From contig JAIRXP010000004.1 of NCBI GenBank assembly GCA_031268215.1, positions 1-64,000 on the forward strand: a stretch of 64,000 bases of DNA. The letters run 5' to 3'. Shown here piece by piece: positions 51,169 to 61,323 of this stretch. The translations under genes were made by a program, and so were the position numbers. Numbering within the stretch: position 1 is the first letter of the stretch; each line of letters opens with the position of its first letter. This DNA is from Bifidobacteriaceae bacterium (lineage in GTDB: Bacteria > Actinomycetota > Actinomycetes > Actinomycetales > WQXJ01). The notes beneath the pieces were generated by a model, which was not told where the DNA came from, made no database searches, and saw only the letters and a program-made list of their open reading frames with translations.

Positions 51169-52590
51169 CTAATTGCCGGTGGCGAACTCCCAACGCGGAC
51201 CGCCAGGCGAGTCTTCAACCTGGATGCCGGCCGCTGCGAGCCGGTCCCGGATAGCATCCGCGGTCGCGAAATCGCGGGCCGTGCGGGCTGCCGCACGAGC
51301 CTCAAGCTGGCTCTCCACCAGGTCCCCCAGCGCGGATTCGGCTCGCGAAGAAGACTCCGCCGGATTCGCCCAGGTGTCCGCCAACGGATCCATCCCCAAG
51401 GCCGCCAACATGCCCCGGACCTCAAGTAACGCCGTCAGCGCCTCCTCATCCTGGTAATCCGACAGCGCCGTGTTGCCGCGCCGGACCGCGTCATGGATCT
51501 GGGCTAAGCCTCCGGCGGTGCCCAGGTCGTCATCCATCGCCGCGACGAACGCCGCGGGCAGCGCCAGGTCCTCGACTGGCTGCCCGGAACCGACACGTTC
51601 GCCGGCCCGGCGGACAAAGCCCACAATCCGCTCGCAGGCAGCCGCCGCCTCCGGCAAAGCCGAATCCGAAAGCTCCAGCGTGGAGCGGTAATGCGCGGCC
51701 GTCAGGACGTAGCGCAGAACCATCGGTTCGGCCTGTTTCAGCAGCTCAGAGGCCAGAAGGGTGTTACCTAACGACTTCGACATCTTGACTCCGGCCTGAG
51801 TTACGAAGGCGTTGTGGACCCAGTACCGGGCAAAACCGTAACCGGCCGCCCGCGACTGGGCCAATTCGTTCTCATGATGCGGGAAACGCAAGTCGATCCC
51901 GCCACCGTGGATGTCGAAGTCCTCCCCCAGGTAACGCAGGGCCATGGTGGAGCATTCGAGGTGCCATCCCGGCCGCCCCCTCCCCCAGGGGGTGTCCCAC
52001 GAGGCGTCCGGCGGCTCGTCCACCTTGGCGGCCTTCCAGAGGGCGAAGTCATGCCGGTCACGCTTGTCCTGCGCCTCCGGCTCATCTTCGGACGACACCA
52101 GGTCCGCCAGACGCTGATGAGTCAGCGAACCGTAATCCGGATATGACCTGACGTCAAAGTAGACGTTGCCCGGATTGCCGGTGTAAGCGTGGCCACGAGC
52201 CATAAGGCGCGCGATGAACTCCACCATGTCCGGCACCACACCAGTCGCGCGGGGTTCATAAGTGGGCGCCCGGACGCCCAAAGCGTCATAGGCGGCGGTG
52301 AAAGCCCGCTCCCAGTGCCCAGCCCAGGCCCACCACGGTTGCCCAGCCTCGGCCGCCTTGGCCAGGATCTTGTCATCAATGTCGGTGACGTTGCGGATGA
52401 AGCGGACCTGGTTGCCGGAACGTTCCAGCCAGCGCCGCAGAACATCGAACACAACAGCCGGGCGCAGGTGCCCAATATGGGGGGCGCTTTGCACGGTGGC
52501 ACCACATTGGTAGATTCCGACGTAGCCAGGCTTGAGGGGCTCAAACGGGCGAACAGTGCCAGTGGCGGAATCGTGCAGCGAAAGAGTCAC
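51169..52590 (-). CDS. cysS: Cysteine-tRNA ligase
   Basis: [60 protein letters not shown]. Confidence 0.95.
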   Translation of the reverse strand: MTLSLHDSATGTVRPFEPLKPGYVGIYQCGATVQSAPHIGHLRPAVVFDVLRRWLERSGNQVRFIRNVTDIDDKILAKAAEAGQPWWAWAGHWERAFTAAYDALGVRAPTYEPRATGVVPDMVEFIARLMARGHAYTGNPGNVYFDVRSYPDYGSLTHQRLADLVSSEDEPEAQDKRDRHDFALWKAAKVDEPPDASWDTPWGRGRPGWHLECSTMALRYLGEDFDIHGGGIDLRFPHHENELAQSRAAGYGFARYWVHNAFVTQAGVKMSKSLGNTLLASELLKQAEPMVLRYVLTAAHYRSTLELSDSALPEAAAACERIVGFVRRAGERVGSGQPVEDLALPAAFVAAMDDDLGTAGGLAQIHDAVRRGNTALSDYQDEEALTALLEVRGMLAALGMDPLADTWANPAESSSRAESALGDLVESQLEARAAARTARDFATADAIRDRLAAAGIQVEDSPGGPRWEFATGN

Positions 52591-52599
52591 TGGTTCAGA

Positions 52600-53163
52600 T
52601 TACTGGGCCTGACGCAGCAGGCAGACGGCCAACGCCGCTAGCCCCTCACCCCGGCCGGTGAAACCCATCAAGTCGGTGGTGGTCGCGGTCAGCGTCACCG
52701 GCGCGCCCAAGACCTTGCCGATCTTTTCTTCTGCCTCTCGGCGCCGGCCCGCCAGCCGAGGCCGGTTGCCAATCACTTGGATAGCCGCGTTCTGAGCCAC
52801 GAAACCCGCTCGGCGAACCAGCCGGACGGTCTCTTCTAGAAACGTCAGCGATGGCGCGCCCGCGTATTCAGGCCGGTCAGTCCCGAAGAGGTGTCCGATG
52901 TCGCCCAGGCCAGCCGCTGAGCCCAAAGCATCTACCAGCGCGTGGACCGCCACGTCGCCATCGGAGTGGCCGGCTAAGGCGGGTTCACCGGGCCAGTCAA
53001 GCAGTGCCAGGCGCAAAGGGCGCCCTGGGTCAACCAGGTTGCCTGATTGGCCTGGTTGGTCGAACTGGGCCGATTGGCGGGACTGGCTAGATTGGTCGGA
53101 TTGACCGGACGGGCCAGTCGAGTAGCGGTGGGCGTCGAATCCCTGACCGACTCGCAAACCCAT
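52600..53163 (-). CDS. ispF: 2-C-methyl-D-erythritol 2,4-cyclodiphosphate synthase with N-terminal insertion
   Basis: [80 protein letters not shown]. Confidence 0.93.
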   Translation of the reverse strand: MGLRVGQGFDAHRYSTGPSGQSDQSSQSRQSAQFDQPGQSGNLVDPGRPLRLALLDWPGEPALAGHSDGDVAVHALVDALGSAAGLGDIGHLFGTDRPEYAGAPSLTFLEETVRLVRRAGFVAQNAAIQVIGNRPRLAGRRREAEEKIGKVLGAPVTLTATTTDLMGFTGRGEGLAALAVCLLRQAQ

Positions 53164-53179
53164 GTTAACCGTTGACCAG

Positions 53180-53671
53180 TTACTGGAGGGTTTCGGCTAA
53201 GACCTCGTCGAGGCGGACCTCAGCCGCGCCCTCGTCGATGCTCTCCGCTAACGCCAATTCAGACACCAAAATCTGGCGGGCACGGGCCAGCATTCGTTTC
53301 TCTCCGGCGCTCAGCCCGCGGTCAGAATCGCGGCGCGAAAGGTCACGAACGACCTCCGAAACCTTGATTACGTCCCCGGAGGCGATCTTCTCAACATTCG
53401 CCTTATAACGCCGTGACCAGTTAGTTGGTTCTTCACGCACATCCGCCTGAAGCACTTCGAAGACCCGTTCCAAACCATCGCGTCCGACCACGTCCCGGAC
53501 TCCGACCAGCTCAACATTGTCGGCTGGGACCTCAATCGTCAGGTCTCCTTGGGTTACACGCAACTTCAGATAGAGCTTCTCTTCTCCCCTGATTGTGCGG
53601 ATGCTTATCTCTTCGATGAGCGCGGCGCCGTGGTGCGGATATACCACGGTCTCTCCAACTGCGAATGCCAT
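53180..53671 (-). CDS. carD: CarD family transcriptional regulator
   Basis: [49 protein letters not shown]. Confidence 0.94.
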   Translation of the reverse strand: MAFAVGETVVYPHHGAALIEEISIRTIRGEEKLYLKLRVTQGDLTIEVPADNVELVGVRDVVGRDGLERVFEVLQADVREEPTNWSRRYKANVEKIASGDVIKVSEVVRDLSRRDSDRGLSAGEKRMLARARQILVSELALAESIDEGAAEVRLDEVLAETLQ

Positions 53672-54057
53672 AGTTTGCGTCTGATCCCCTCTCGCGGCCA
53701 GCCAAGTTTAGCACGCCCAAGCCCTGGCCAAATCAGCGTCAGGAACATATCCGCTGGCCAGACGGTCAAAACCGGGCCGGGCCAGCCCCGCTAGGGAGCC
53801 GAAACCCGCAGGGAGGAGATCTCGCGGGATGATTCCGGGGTCCCCACGAAAGATCCGACCGTGGGGAGAAGATTCTGTGGGACCGTCCAGGAGACCCGCG
53901 CCGCGTGGGATGGTCTGGGCGGGTCCCCGGGCGTCATCCCCGCGGTCGAGTGCTTCACACCCCGGCGCCTCGACGTGCAGCACAGCGCCCCGCCCACACC
54001 GGGCCGGGCTGGCTCAGGCCTAGCCCCAACGGACCAACCGGCGGGTTAAGTGACTGA

Positions 54058-54092
54058 GCGGCCGGACGGGGACAAGCCCCGCCCGGCCGCCT
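54058..54092 (-). terminator. GC-rich hairpin downstream of gpmA
   Basis: GCGGCCGGACGGGG-ACAA-GCCCCGCCCGGCCGC, near-perfect inverted repeat. Confidence 0.55.
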
Positions 54093-54123
54093 GGACCAAA
54101 CCCCCTGGAATTGGTCCGCTCTG

Positions 54124-54864
54124 TTACGCCTTACCCTGATTGGCCACTGCCTCAATGGCCGCCTTGGCGGCCTCTGGATCGAGGTAGGTGCCTCCCGCTT
54201 TGACTGGCTTCAAATCCTCATCCAGGTCATAGACCAGCGGAATCCCAGTCGGGATGTTCAGGGCGGCGATTGCCGAATCGGAAACGCCATCAAGGTGTTT
54301 CACAAGTGCCCGCAGCGAGTTGCCGTGGGCCGCGACCAGCACGGTTTTCCCCTTGACCAGATCCGGCACAATGGCGGCCCGCCAGTAGGGCAAAGCCCGT
54401 TCAAGCACATCTTTCAGTGCCTCACTGCGGACCACCGGAGCACCGGCATACCGGGGATCGCCATCCTGCGAGTACTGCGAACCGAGTTCGATTTCTGGCG
54501 GCGGCGTGTCATAAGACCGCCTCCAGACCATGAACTGCTCTTCGCCGTACTCGTCGCGGATCTGCGTCTTGTTCTTTCCTTGCAGCGCCCCGTAATGACG
54601 CTCGTTCAGCCGCCACGACCGCTTGACCGGTATCCATAACCGGTCAGCAGCGTCCAACGCCAAGTCAGCCGTGACGATCGCGCGGCGCAACAATGAAGTG
54701 TGCAAGATGTCTGGCGTCACACCAGCACCCGTCAGCAACTCCCCGCCACGGATGGCTTCCGCCCGCCCCTTTTCCGACAGTGGCACATCCACCCAGCCGG
54801 TAAACAGGTTCTTGGCGTTCCACTCGCTTTCGCCATGGCGCAGCAGTACGAGCTTGTACGGCAT
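54124..54864 (-). CDS. gpmA: 2,3-bisphosphoglycerate-dependent phosphoglycerate mutase
   Basis: [57 protein letters not shown]. Confidence 0.96.
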   Translation of the reverse strand: MPYKLVLLRHGESEWNAKNLFTGWVDVPLSEKGRAEAIRGGELLTGAGVTPDILHTSLLRRAIVTADLALDAADRLWIPVKRSWRLNERHYGALQGKNKTQIRDEYGEEQFMVWRRSYDTPPPEIELGSQYSQDGDPRYAGAPVVRSEALKDVLERALPYWRAAIVPDLVKGKTVLVAAHGNSLRALVKHLDGVSDSAIAALNIPTGIPLVYDLDEDLKPVKAGGTYLDPEAAKAAIEAVANQGKA

Positions 54865-54870
54865 GGGCTT

Positions 54871-55218
54871 TCAGCCCTCCCGGTGCGCGCCGTAATAGGC
54901 ATCACGAATTGGCGCTGGGATGCGGCCCCGGTCAGAGACTTCCATCCCTTGAGAGCGGGCCCAGGCGCGGATCTTAGCGATATCGCTGTCAACCACGCTG
55001 CGGCGCGGGCGACCACCGCCGCGGGCGGCGCGCGGGCCACGGGCGGGAAGCCGCCGGCCCGAATCAATCCACTGCCCCAAACTCCGGCGGAGTTCGTCAG
55101 CGTGGGGGTTGGTCAGGTCGATCTCATAGGTTACCCCGTCAAGCCCGAAGGTAACCGTTTCAGCGGCCTCCGAACCGTCGAGATCATCGACCAAGAGAAC
55201 TTGCACACGTTGTGCCAT
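54871..55218 (-). CDS. lsr2: Lsr2 family histone-like nucleoid-associated protein
   Basis: MAQRVQVLLVDDLDGSEAAETVTFGLDGVTYEIDLTNPHADELRRSL; C-terminal IRAWARSQGMEVSDRGRIPAPIRDAY. Confidence 0.96.
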   Translation of the reverse strand: MAQRVQVLLVDDLDGSEAAETVTFGLDGVTYEIDLTNPHADELRRSLGQWIDSGRRLPARGPRAARGGGRPRRSVVDSDIAKIRAWARSQGMEVSDRGRIPAPIRDAYYGAHREG

Positions 55219-55396
55219 TGCGGATCTCCAATCCTCTGAAAACTAGCTACACGGCAGCCGCCGTTAGCTATGGTGACGCAAGAAAGCATAACCTGAATTT
55301 GCCGAACCGTTATACGCCTGGTCCCGCCGGCCCGCGCGCCGCGCCCTAGCGCGGCCCGTCACCTGGTCCTTCTCCGCGGTCCCGCGCCGGGCCCGC

Positions 55397-56908
55397 TCAG
55401 GTCTGCGGCTTGACCAACGGGAAGAGAATTGTCTCGCGAATCCCCAACCCCGTCAGGGCCATCAGTAAGCGATCCATGCCCATGCCCATCCCGCCTGAAG
55501 GCGGCATTCCGTACTCCAACGCGGCGAGGAAATCCCCATCCAGGGTCATGGCCTCCGGATCGCCCGCGGCCCGGGCCAACGCCTGGGCTTCCAGGCGTTG
55601 GCGTTGGATCACCGGGTCCACCAGCTCCGAATAGCCGGTCCCTAACTCCATACCCCGGACGTACAAGTCCCACTTCTCAGCCAGCCCCGCCTCGCTGCGG
55701 TGATCGCGCGTCAGCGGGGATGTTTCTACTGGGAAGTCCATCACGAAGGTCGGCTCATGGAGCTTGTGGCCAACCAACTCCTCGAATAGTTCCTCGACCA
55801 GCCCACCGTGGGTCGCGGTCGCTGGATCGTAAACAACCTCCCTGGCCGCCGCGATCTCGCCCAAGCGGTCCAGCGGGGTGGACGGCGTGATTTCCTCGCC
55901 CAGAGCCTCGGACAGCGATCCATAAAGACTAATCCGGCGCCATTCCCCGCCAAAGTCATACACCTGACCGTCGTTCAGCGTAACTTGAGTCGACCCGGCG
56001 ACCGCTAGGGCGGCATCGACCACGATTTGCTGGGTCAGATCCGCGATCGTGTTGTAGTCGCCGTACGCTTCGTAAACTTCCAGCGAGGTGAACTCTGGCG
56101 CATGCGAGGAATCGACGCCTTCGTTACGGAAGATCCGGCCGATCTCAAAGACCTTGTCGATCCCGCCAACCACCGCCCGCTTTAGGAACAGTTCCGTCGC
56201 GATCCGCATGTACAGCTCAATCCCGAAGGCGTTGATGTCAGTTGTGAACGGGCGAGCGGTTGCCCCACCGTAGATGGTCTGCAGAATCGGAGTCTCAATT
56301 TCGCTAAAGCCTCGATCCGTCAGGGTGCGCCGTACGGAGCTAATCAACGCCACCCGCTGGCGAGCTATCTGCCGCGCCGCCGGACGGACAATCAGATCAG
56401 CCGGGCGGTCACGCACCCGCGATTCATCCGACAATTCCGAATGCAATACCGGTAAAGGACGCAAAGCCTTCGCGGCTAGAGTCCAGCTATCCGCCAGAAC
56501 ACTCAATTCTCCCCGTTTTGACGCGATGACCCGCCCATGTACGAACAAATGGTCGCCCAAATCGACATCCGTCTTGAAGCGCTCAAGCCGCTCCGGGCCA
56601 ACTTCCGCCAGCGAGATCATGGCCTGGAGCCGGTTACCCGGCCCATCTTGAAGAGTCACGAAGCAAAGCTTCCCGGTGTTGCGTATGAACACCACCCGGC
56701 CGGCCAAGCCCACTTTGGTATCCGTTTCCTGACCAGCTTCGAGATGCCCAAATTGGTCGCGGACGGCGGCGACCGTCGTGGTGATTGGCAAAACTGCCGG
56801 GTAAGCCTCCTCGCCGCGGTCCAAGATAGCGGCCCGCTTTGACCGGCGCACCTGGGATTGCTCAGAGACAGTTGGCGCGCTTGACGAAGACAGATTGGCC
56901 GGATTCAC
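55397..56908 (-). CDS. lysS: Lysine-tRNA ligase (class II)
   Basis: FSEIETPILQTIYGGATARPF, FEIGRIFRNEGVDSSHAPEFTSLEVYEAY, GMGMGMDRLLMALTG. Confidence 0.95.
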   Translation of the reverse strand: MNPANLSSSSAPTVSEQSQVRRSKRAAILDRGEEAYPAVLPITTTVAAVRDQFGHLEAGQETDTKVGLAGRVVFIRNTGKLCFVTLQDGPGNRLQAMISLAEVGPERLERFKTDVDLGDHLFVHGRVIASKRGELSVLADSWTLAAKALRPLPVLHSELSDESRVRDRPADLIVRPAARQIARQRVALISSVRRTLTDRGFSEIETPILQTIYGGATARPFTTDINAFGIELYMRIATELFLKRAVVGGIDKVFEIGRIFRNEGVDSSHAPEFTSLEVYEAYGDYNTIADLTQQIVVDAALAVAGSTQVTLNDGQVYDFGGEWRRISLYGSLSEALGEEITPSTPLDRLGEIAAAREVVYDPATATHGGLVEELFEELVGHKLHEPTFVMDFPVETSPLTRDHRSEAGLAEKWDLYVRGMELGTGYSELVDPVIQRQRLEAQALARAAGDPEAMTLDGDFLAALEYGMPPSGGMGMGMDRLLMALTGLGIRETILFPLVKPQT

Positions 56909-56918
56909 GCCACCCAGG

Positions 56919-57794
56919 TTACTCGATCATCCAGGACACCCCGGTATTGTCGATCAACCTGGTGTGCCCCACCCGCAAGGCCCCAATCAGGAGCGCTGGA
57001 CGGCCATCCCAGGAGTCATCGAGGGGCATGAAAGTGGCCGGGTCAACCACCTCGAAATAGTCCGGCGCTTCGAGTCCGCCAGCCGGTCCCCCGGCCAGAC
57101 CCGCCGCCCGGCGGGCGGCCTGGCGCACCTGGCAGGCTCCAGCCCCACCGCGGGCGGCCTCCCGGCCCGCGTCCAGGCCGCGCGGCAAAGCGAGCGCCTG
57201 CTCGCGCTCAGCGGCCGTCAGATACCGATTGCGACTGGACATAGCCAAGCCGTCAGCCTCCCGCCGGGTAGGCACGGCGATGACCTCCCACCCCAAGTCG
57301 AGGTCCTGGTTCATCTGCCGGATGACCGCGAGCTGCTGGGCATCCTTTTGCCCAAACACCGCCGCCGTGGCGACGGTGCGTGAGGCTAGCTTGTGAACCA
57401 CCGTTGTGACGCCGGTGAAATGGCCAGGTCTGATGGCGCCCTCAAAGACCTGGCCTAGCGGTCCGGGATCAACCGTCACTCGCGGCTTCCCCCCGGGATA
57501 CATGTCCCGAACACTGGGCGCGTACACCAAGTCGGCCCCAATGCCTTCCAGGGTCTCCAGATCCGCGTCAAGGGTTCGGGGGTAGGCCTCATAGTCTTCG
57601 GTTGGCCCGAATTGAAGCGGGTTGACGAAGATCGTCACAATCACCTGGCCCGCCGGCTCATGGCGCCGGGCGGCAGCTACCAGATCAAGATGGCCCTGAT
57701 GCAAGGCTCCCATGGTCATCACAGCCACCCGTGGGCCCTCCTCCAGCGCCCCGGCCAGCGCCGACCGGTCCCGCACCAGTAGCGGCGAACTCAT
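56919..57794 (-). CDS. panC: Pantoate-beta-alanine ligase
   Basis: MTMGALHQGHLDLVAAAR, TIFVNPLQFGPTEDYEAYPRTLDAD, AVFGQKDAQQLAVIRQM, MSSRNRYL. Confidence 0.94.
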   Translation of the reverse strand: MSSPLLVRDRSALAGALEEGPRVAVMTMGALHQGHLDLVAAARRHEPAGQVIVTIFVNPLQFGPTEDYEAYPRTLDADLETLEGIGADLVYAPSVRDMYPGGKPRVTVDPGPLGQVFEGAIRPGHFTGVTTVVHKLASRTVATAAVFGQKDAQQLAVIRQMNQDLDLGWEVIAVPTRREADGLAMSSRNRYLTAAEREQALALPRGLDAGREAARGGAGACQVRQAARRAAGLAGGPAGGLEAPDYFEVVDPATFMPLDDSWDGRPALLIGALRVGHTRLIDNTGVSWMIE

Positions 57795-58780
57795 GCCCGC
57801 GGCTCCGGCGTGGACCCCGCCCTGTCACCCTGGCCAGCCCCACCCGACCGCCGCAGGGCCTTGATGCCTTCCTCGGCTTGAACTGGACTGATCCGCCCGG
57901 CCCGGGCGGCGGCCCGCAGCGTGGCGGCCGCCAACCGCCGGTAACTCGCTACTGTGTCCAAGGCGGCCCGGCCGGCGGAATCGACGGCCACGTCTGGGCC
58001 CACCAGCGCTCCCCGACCGGCCGCGTACTCACCCAGCGCGGCCATGTGAGCCTGGAGCGTCACGGCGTCCCCCCGCGAGGCCGGCCCGGTTAGGGCACCA
58101 ATCCCCTGGCTCAGCGCCCCTTCCAGGGCGGCGCGCGTCAAGGGGCCCAATAGGCCAGCGGGATCATCAACACCAGCTTGGTCGAGGATGTCGAAAGCCT
58201 GGGTAATGACCGTGACCAAGTGATTGGCGGCGTGAGCCAAGGCAGCGTGGTAGGCCGCGCGCGCTCCGGCGGGCACCCGGAATGGGCGGCCACCCAGTTC
58301 GGCCACCAGCGCGTCCGCCAGCGGCGTGAGGCCGGGGGCGGCATCGACCGCGAACGGCACGTCCCGCAGCCGAGCCACGTCAAGGGAAGTACCCGTGAAC
58401 GTCATCGCCGGGTGAATCGCCAGCGCGATCCCGCCGGCCCGACTGACCGGCTCGAGAGCCTCAACTCCGAAAGCCCCCGAGGCGTGCGCCACAATCTGTC
58501 CTGGCCGCCACTGGGCCGCCAGTTCTTCGGCCATCGCCGCGATCACGGAATCCGGGACGGTCAGGAGGACCAGACCGGCCCGGCGGACCACCTCAGCGGC
58601 GGGAACCACGGGCACACCAGGAAGGACTAGCCCAGCCCGTTCACGGCTGGCCTCAGACCGGGCGGCCACCGCCGCCACCGGGTGGTCAACCGCCACCAAC
58701 GCTCCCGCTAGGGCGGATCCAACCCGGCCGAATCCGATCACTCCAGCCGGTAACGCGTCATCCACCATGAAGCCATTCAA
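57791..58780 (-). CDS. Rossmann-like/DUF2520 oxidoreductase-like protein
   Basis: GVIGFGRVGSALAGALVAVDH; GGIALAIHPAMTFTGTSLDVARLRDVPFAVDA; C-terminal DUF2520 helical domain. Confidence 0.86.
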   Translation of the reverse strand: MNGFMVDDALPAGVIGFGRVGSALAGALVAVDHPVAAVAARSEASRERAGLVLPGVPVVPAAEVVRRAGLVLLTVPDSVIAAMAEELAAQWRPGQIVAHASGAFGVEALEPVSRAGGIALAIHPAMTFTGTSLDVARLRDVPFAVDAAPGLTPLADALVAELGGRPFRVPAGARAAYHAALAHAANHLVTVITQAFDILDQAGVDDPAGLLGPLTRAALEGALSQGIGALTGPASRGDAVTLQAHMAALGEYAAGRGALVGPDVAVDSAGRAALDTVASYRRLAAATLRAAARAGRISPVQAEEGIKALRRSGGAGQGDRAGSTPEPRA

Positions 58781-58804
58781 TCAGAACGCGGGCACGCCGG
58801 CCGC

Positions 58805-59293
58805 TCAGGCTGGACTGGAGTCAGGCTGATTAGCGTTGGAAGCCTCACCCGAAGAATCCTCCGGCGGCAGGCGGCAGAAACCCTCCGCGACGCGCCCAGC
58901 GGCAGCCAGCGCGGCGGCGGCCGCGAACGCGCCTAGATCCTGCCAGAGCCGGGACCAGGCCAGCGGCGAATGCAATTCGCCGACCGCCACCAGGGCGAAC
59001 CCCAGATACACGCCGGCCAGGGTGGCGCCCGCCAGAGCACAAGACTTGGCCAGAGCCCAGACCGATGCCGCCCGCAACGGATCAACCCGCCGGCGTTTCC
59101 CTTTGACATATTGCCGGACGGGCCAGGCCGCAGCCAGAATCCCGGCCGCCGCCACCGCCAGCAGGCCGGCCACGGTCCACGGCACTGCCACCCGCTGCCA
59201 GAGCACATCAGTACCCAAGTCGACCACGATCACGGTCACCGCGGCAGCCGAGACAGCCACCACCAACTGCGTCCAGATCCTGGTTAGGTTCAT
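58805..59293 (-). CDS. DUF3180 family membrane protein
   Basis: Four TM segments; DPLRAASVWALAKSCALAGATLAGVYLGFALVAV; fol/pan cluster position. Confidence 0.82.
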   Translation of the reverse strand: MNLTRIWTQLVVAVSAAAVTVIVVDLGTDVLWQRVAVPWTVAGLLAVAAAGILAAAWPVRQYVKGKRRRVDPLRAASVWALAKSCALAGATLAGVYLGFALVAVGELHSPLAWSRLWQDLGAFAAAAALAAAGRVAEGFCRLPPEDSSGEASNANQPDSSPA

Positions 59294-61272
59294 ACCTCTG
59301 CCGGGGCTGGCGTCACCCAGTACTCGCCCCTGCCGGAATCCTGCCTTGGAGAGTCAACCTCGCCGTTGGATATCAGACGAGGCATGGAGATAACTGATTG
59401 GGCCCCGCGCCCGGATTGTGGGGCGAACGATTCCGGCACCCCGGACCCGCCGGGCACGGAGGACATGGGGCTTGGCGATTGCGCGGCCATCTGTTCCATG
59501 CGCGTCGGCGCCCGGCCGGCCGGCCCCCGCCAATCAAGACCGCTTGGGGAGCCCTCATCGAACCGGTAACCATCAGCCGGCGCAGCTGGGCCAGGCGGAC
59601 GGCTGGGGACGCCATTCCAGGATGCCCGGCCGTCGTAACGCGACTCGGCCGGGGCATCGGGCGGCATCACAGCGTAAGAAGGAGGCCTGGGAGTCTCCTG
59701 GCTGGGAGACCGGCGGTACGGCAGGTGCGACTCCGGCCCAGTCTCCAAGCGCGGGACAAAGACGGCCTCGGCCATTTCCTCGTCACCCAAGGCGAACGCC
59801 AGAGGCTGATAAGGCACGGCCTTGAGCGGCTCGTCCAGATCTTCGCTGCCCAGGCCCCGGAAGACGCTATGACCACGCCGTGCCTCATTGAAGAAGCCGG
59901 GCATGCCTGGGCCGTCAGCAGGATACTTCGACGGCGCAGGCAATGGCTCCATCAAGGGCGAAACCGCTCCGGATTCGGCCGAACGTCCGGGCCCAGCACC
60001 ATAGGACCGTGCCGCTTCCGCCCGTGCTTGGGCCTTCCGCTTGTCCACAGGCGGACGGTCCCAATCTGGGGCCAACCAGCGGATACACCCCTGGTCGGGG
60101 GCGGCTTCCGCCAAGTCCGCGACTGGACCGCCGCCCAAGCCCGGCAGGAAAGCGCCGGGCGCCATCAACGACCACGGCACCAAAACGAAAGACCGCTCAT
60201 GCGCCCGTGGGTGCGGCAAGGTCAGTTCCTCCTCATCCGCCAGCACCGTGTCATAAGCGATCAAATCAAGATCAAGGGTCCGCGGCCCCCAGCGCACACC
60301 TTGCTGACGCCCGTGCTTGTCCTCGATCCCCTGGAGTGTGCGCAGAAGCACCCGGGGAGCCAACCTGGTGCGGACATGCGCCACGGCGTTGAAGAAATCG
60401 GGCTGGTCTTTGTAACCGACCGGCGCCGTTCGAGCCAGCGGCGAGACAGCCACGACCTCAACACCCGGCTCTTCGCGGAGATCGGCCAACGCCGAACGCA
60501 AAGTGGCGAGCGCCTCCCCCAGATTGGCGCCCAGACCAATGATCGCGTCAGCCGGTTCATCCGGCACCTGATCAATCGTGGAAATCGGCCAATCGGAAGG
60601 CTCAGCGCGCCGCCGGCGGGCCGGTTCCAGGTACTGGGGTGAGCTGAACTGGTTGAACTCCATTGAGGCATCATTCAGCACTGGATAAGGCGATACGTCA
60701 GGCTGGAACACGTCCGGCCCCACGCCCGGCGCTCCCAGGCCACCGGCTTCAATTGCCCGGCCGGAGCCGCTGGGCAATTCGCCACCGAACAGCGGGCTGA
60801 CCAGCCCGGCCCGCCGTTGGGCTTCGCCCACCGCCTCGAACATGGAGGAATCCACCGCCACAAAGGTCGAGTCATTCCAGCTATGCGCCGTCCGGCGCAG
60901 ATGCACGGCGACATCCTTGATCTCTGCTCCCACCGCGGCGTTGGGCTTATGGATGGTCACTTCGACTACTTCGACGGTTTCGCTGTCAAGCACCACCTTG
61001 GCCACCCGGGCCGCCACCGATTCCAGCAGATTCAGGGCCGGACCGGACAGCACTTCGGCCGCCAGCCGGGCTACCCGAGCGTAGTCAACGGTGTGGGCCA
61101 GGTCATCGGAGTCTCCAGCGAGCTTAGTATCCAGGTGAAGCCGCAAATCGGCCTGGAAAATCTGGCCCGTACGACGCTCTTCGGGGAGCGCACCATGGAA
61201 ACCGTAGGCGGTAATGCCATGCAGTTCGATCACGTCCAGCGCTTCGCCGGCTGACCCGAGCATCCAGTCCAT
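59290..61272 (-). CDS. folK: FolB-FolK fusion: dihydroneopterin aldolase / 2-amino-4-hydroxy-6-hydroxymethyldihydropteridine diphosphokinase, with linker and C-terminal extension
   Basis: FolB: LDVIELHGITAYGFHGALPEERRTGQIFQADLRL; FolK: IIGLGANLGEALATLRSAL, RWGPRTLDLDLIAYDTVL, LPHPRAHERSFVLVPW. Confidence 0.92.
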   Translation of the reverse strand: MDWMLGSAGEALDVIELHGITAYGFHGALPEERRTGQIFQADLRLHLDTKLAGDSDDLAHTVDYARVARLAAEVLSGPALNLLESVAARVAKVVLDSETVEVVEVTIHKPNAAVGAEIKDVAVHLRRTAHSWNDSTFVAVDSSMFEAVGEAQRRAGLVSPLFGGELPSGSGRAIEAGGLGAPGVGPDVFQPDVSPYPVLNDASMEFNQFSSPQYLEPARRRRAEPSDWPISTIDQVPDEPADAIIGLGANLGEALATLRSALADLREEPGVEVVAVSPLARTAPVGYKDQPDFFNAVAHVRTRLAPRVLLRTLQGIEDKHGRQQGVRWGPRTLDLDLIAYDTVLADEEELTLPHPRAHERSFVLVPWSLMAPGAFLPGLGGGPVADLAEAAPDQGCIRWLAPDWDRPPVDKRKAQARAEAARSYGAGPGRSAESGAVSPLMEPLPAPSKYPADGPGMPGFFNEARRGHSVFRGLGSEDLDEPLKAVPYQPLAFALGDEEMAEAVFVPRLETGPESHLPYRRSPSQETPRPPSYAVMPPDAPAESRYDGRASWNGVPSRPPGPAAPADGYRFDEGSPSGLDWRGPAGRAPTRMEQMAAQSPSPMSSVPGGSGVPESFAPQSGRGAQSVISMPRLISNGEVDSPRQDSGRGEYWVTPAPAEV

Positions 61273-61323
61273 TAGCTAATCATGCTCCCACTTAGGTGTT
61301 GAATGAAAGTCACAAAGGTACCT

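Noticed and set aside
59398-60642. 414-aa plus-strand ORF antisense to folB-folK
   Set aside because: Overlaps a well-supported coding region; its sequence is Arg/Gln-rich without family motifs, typical of high-GC antisense open frames
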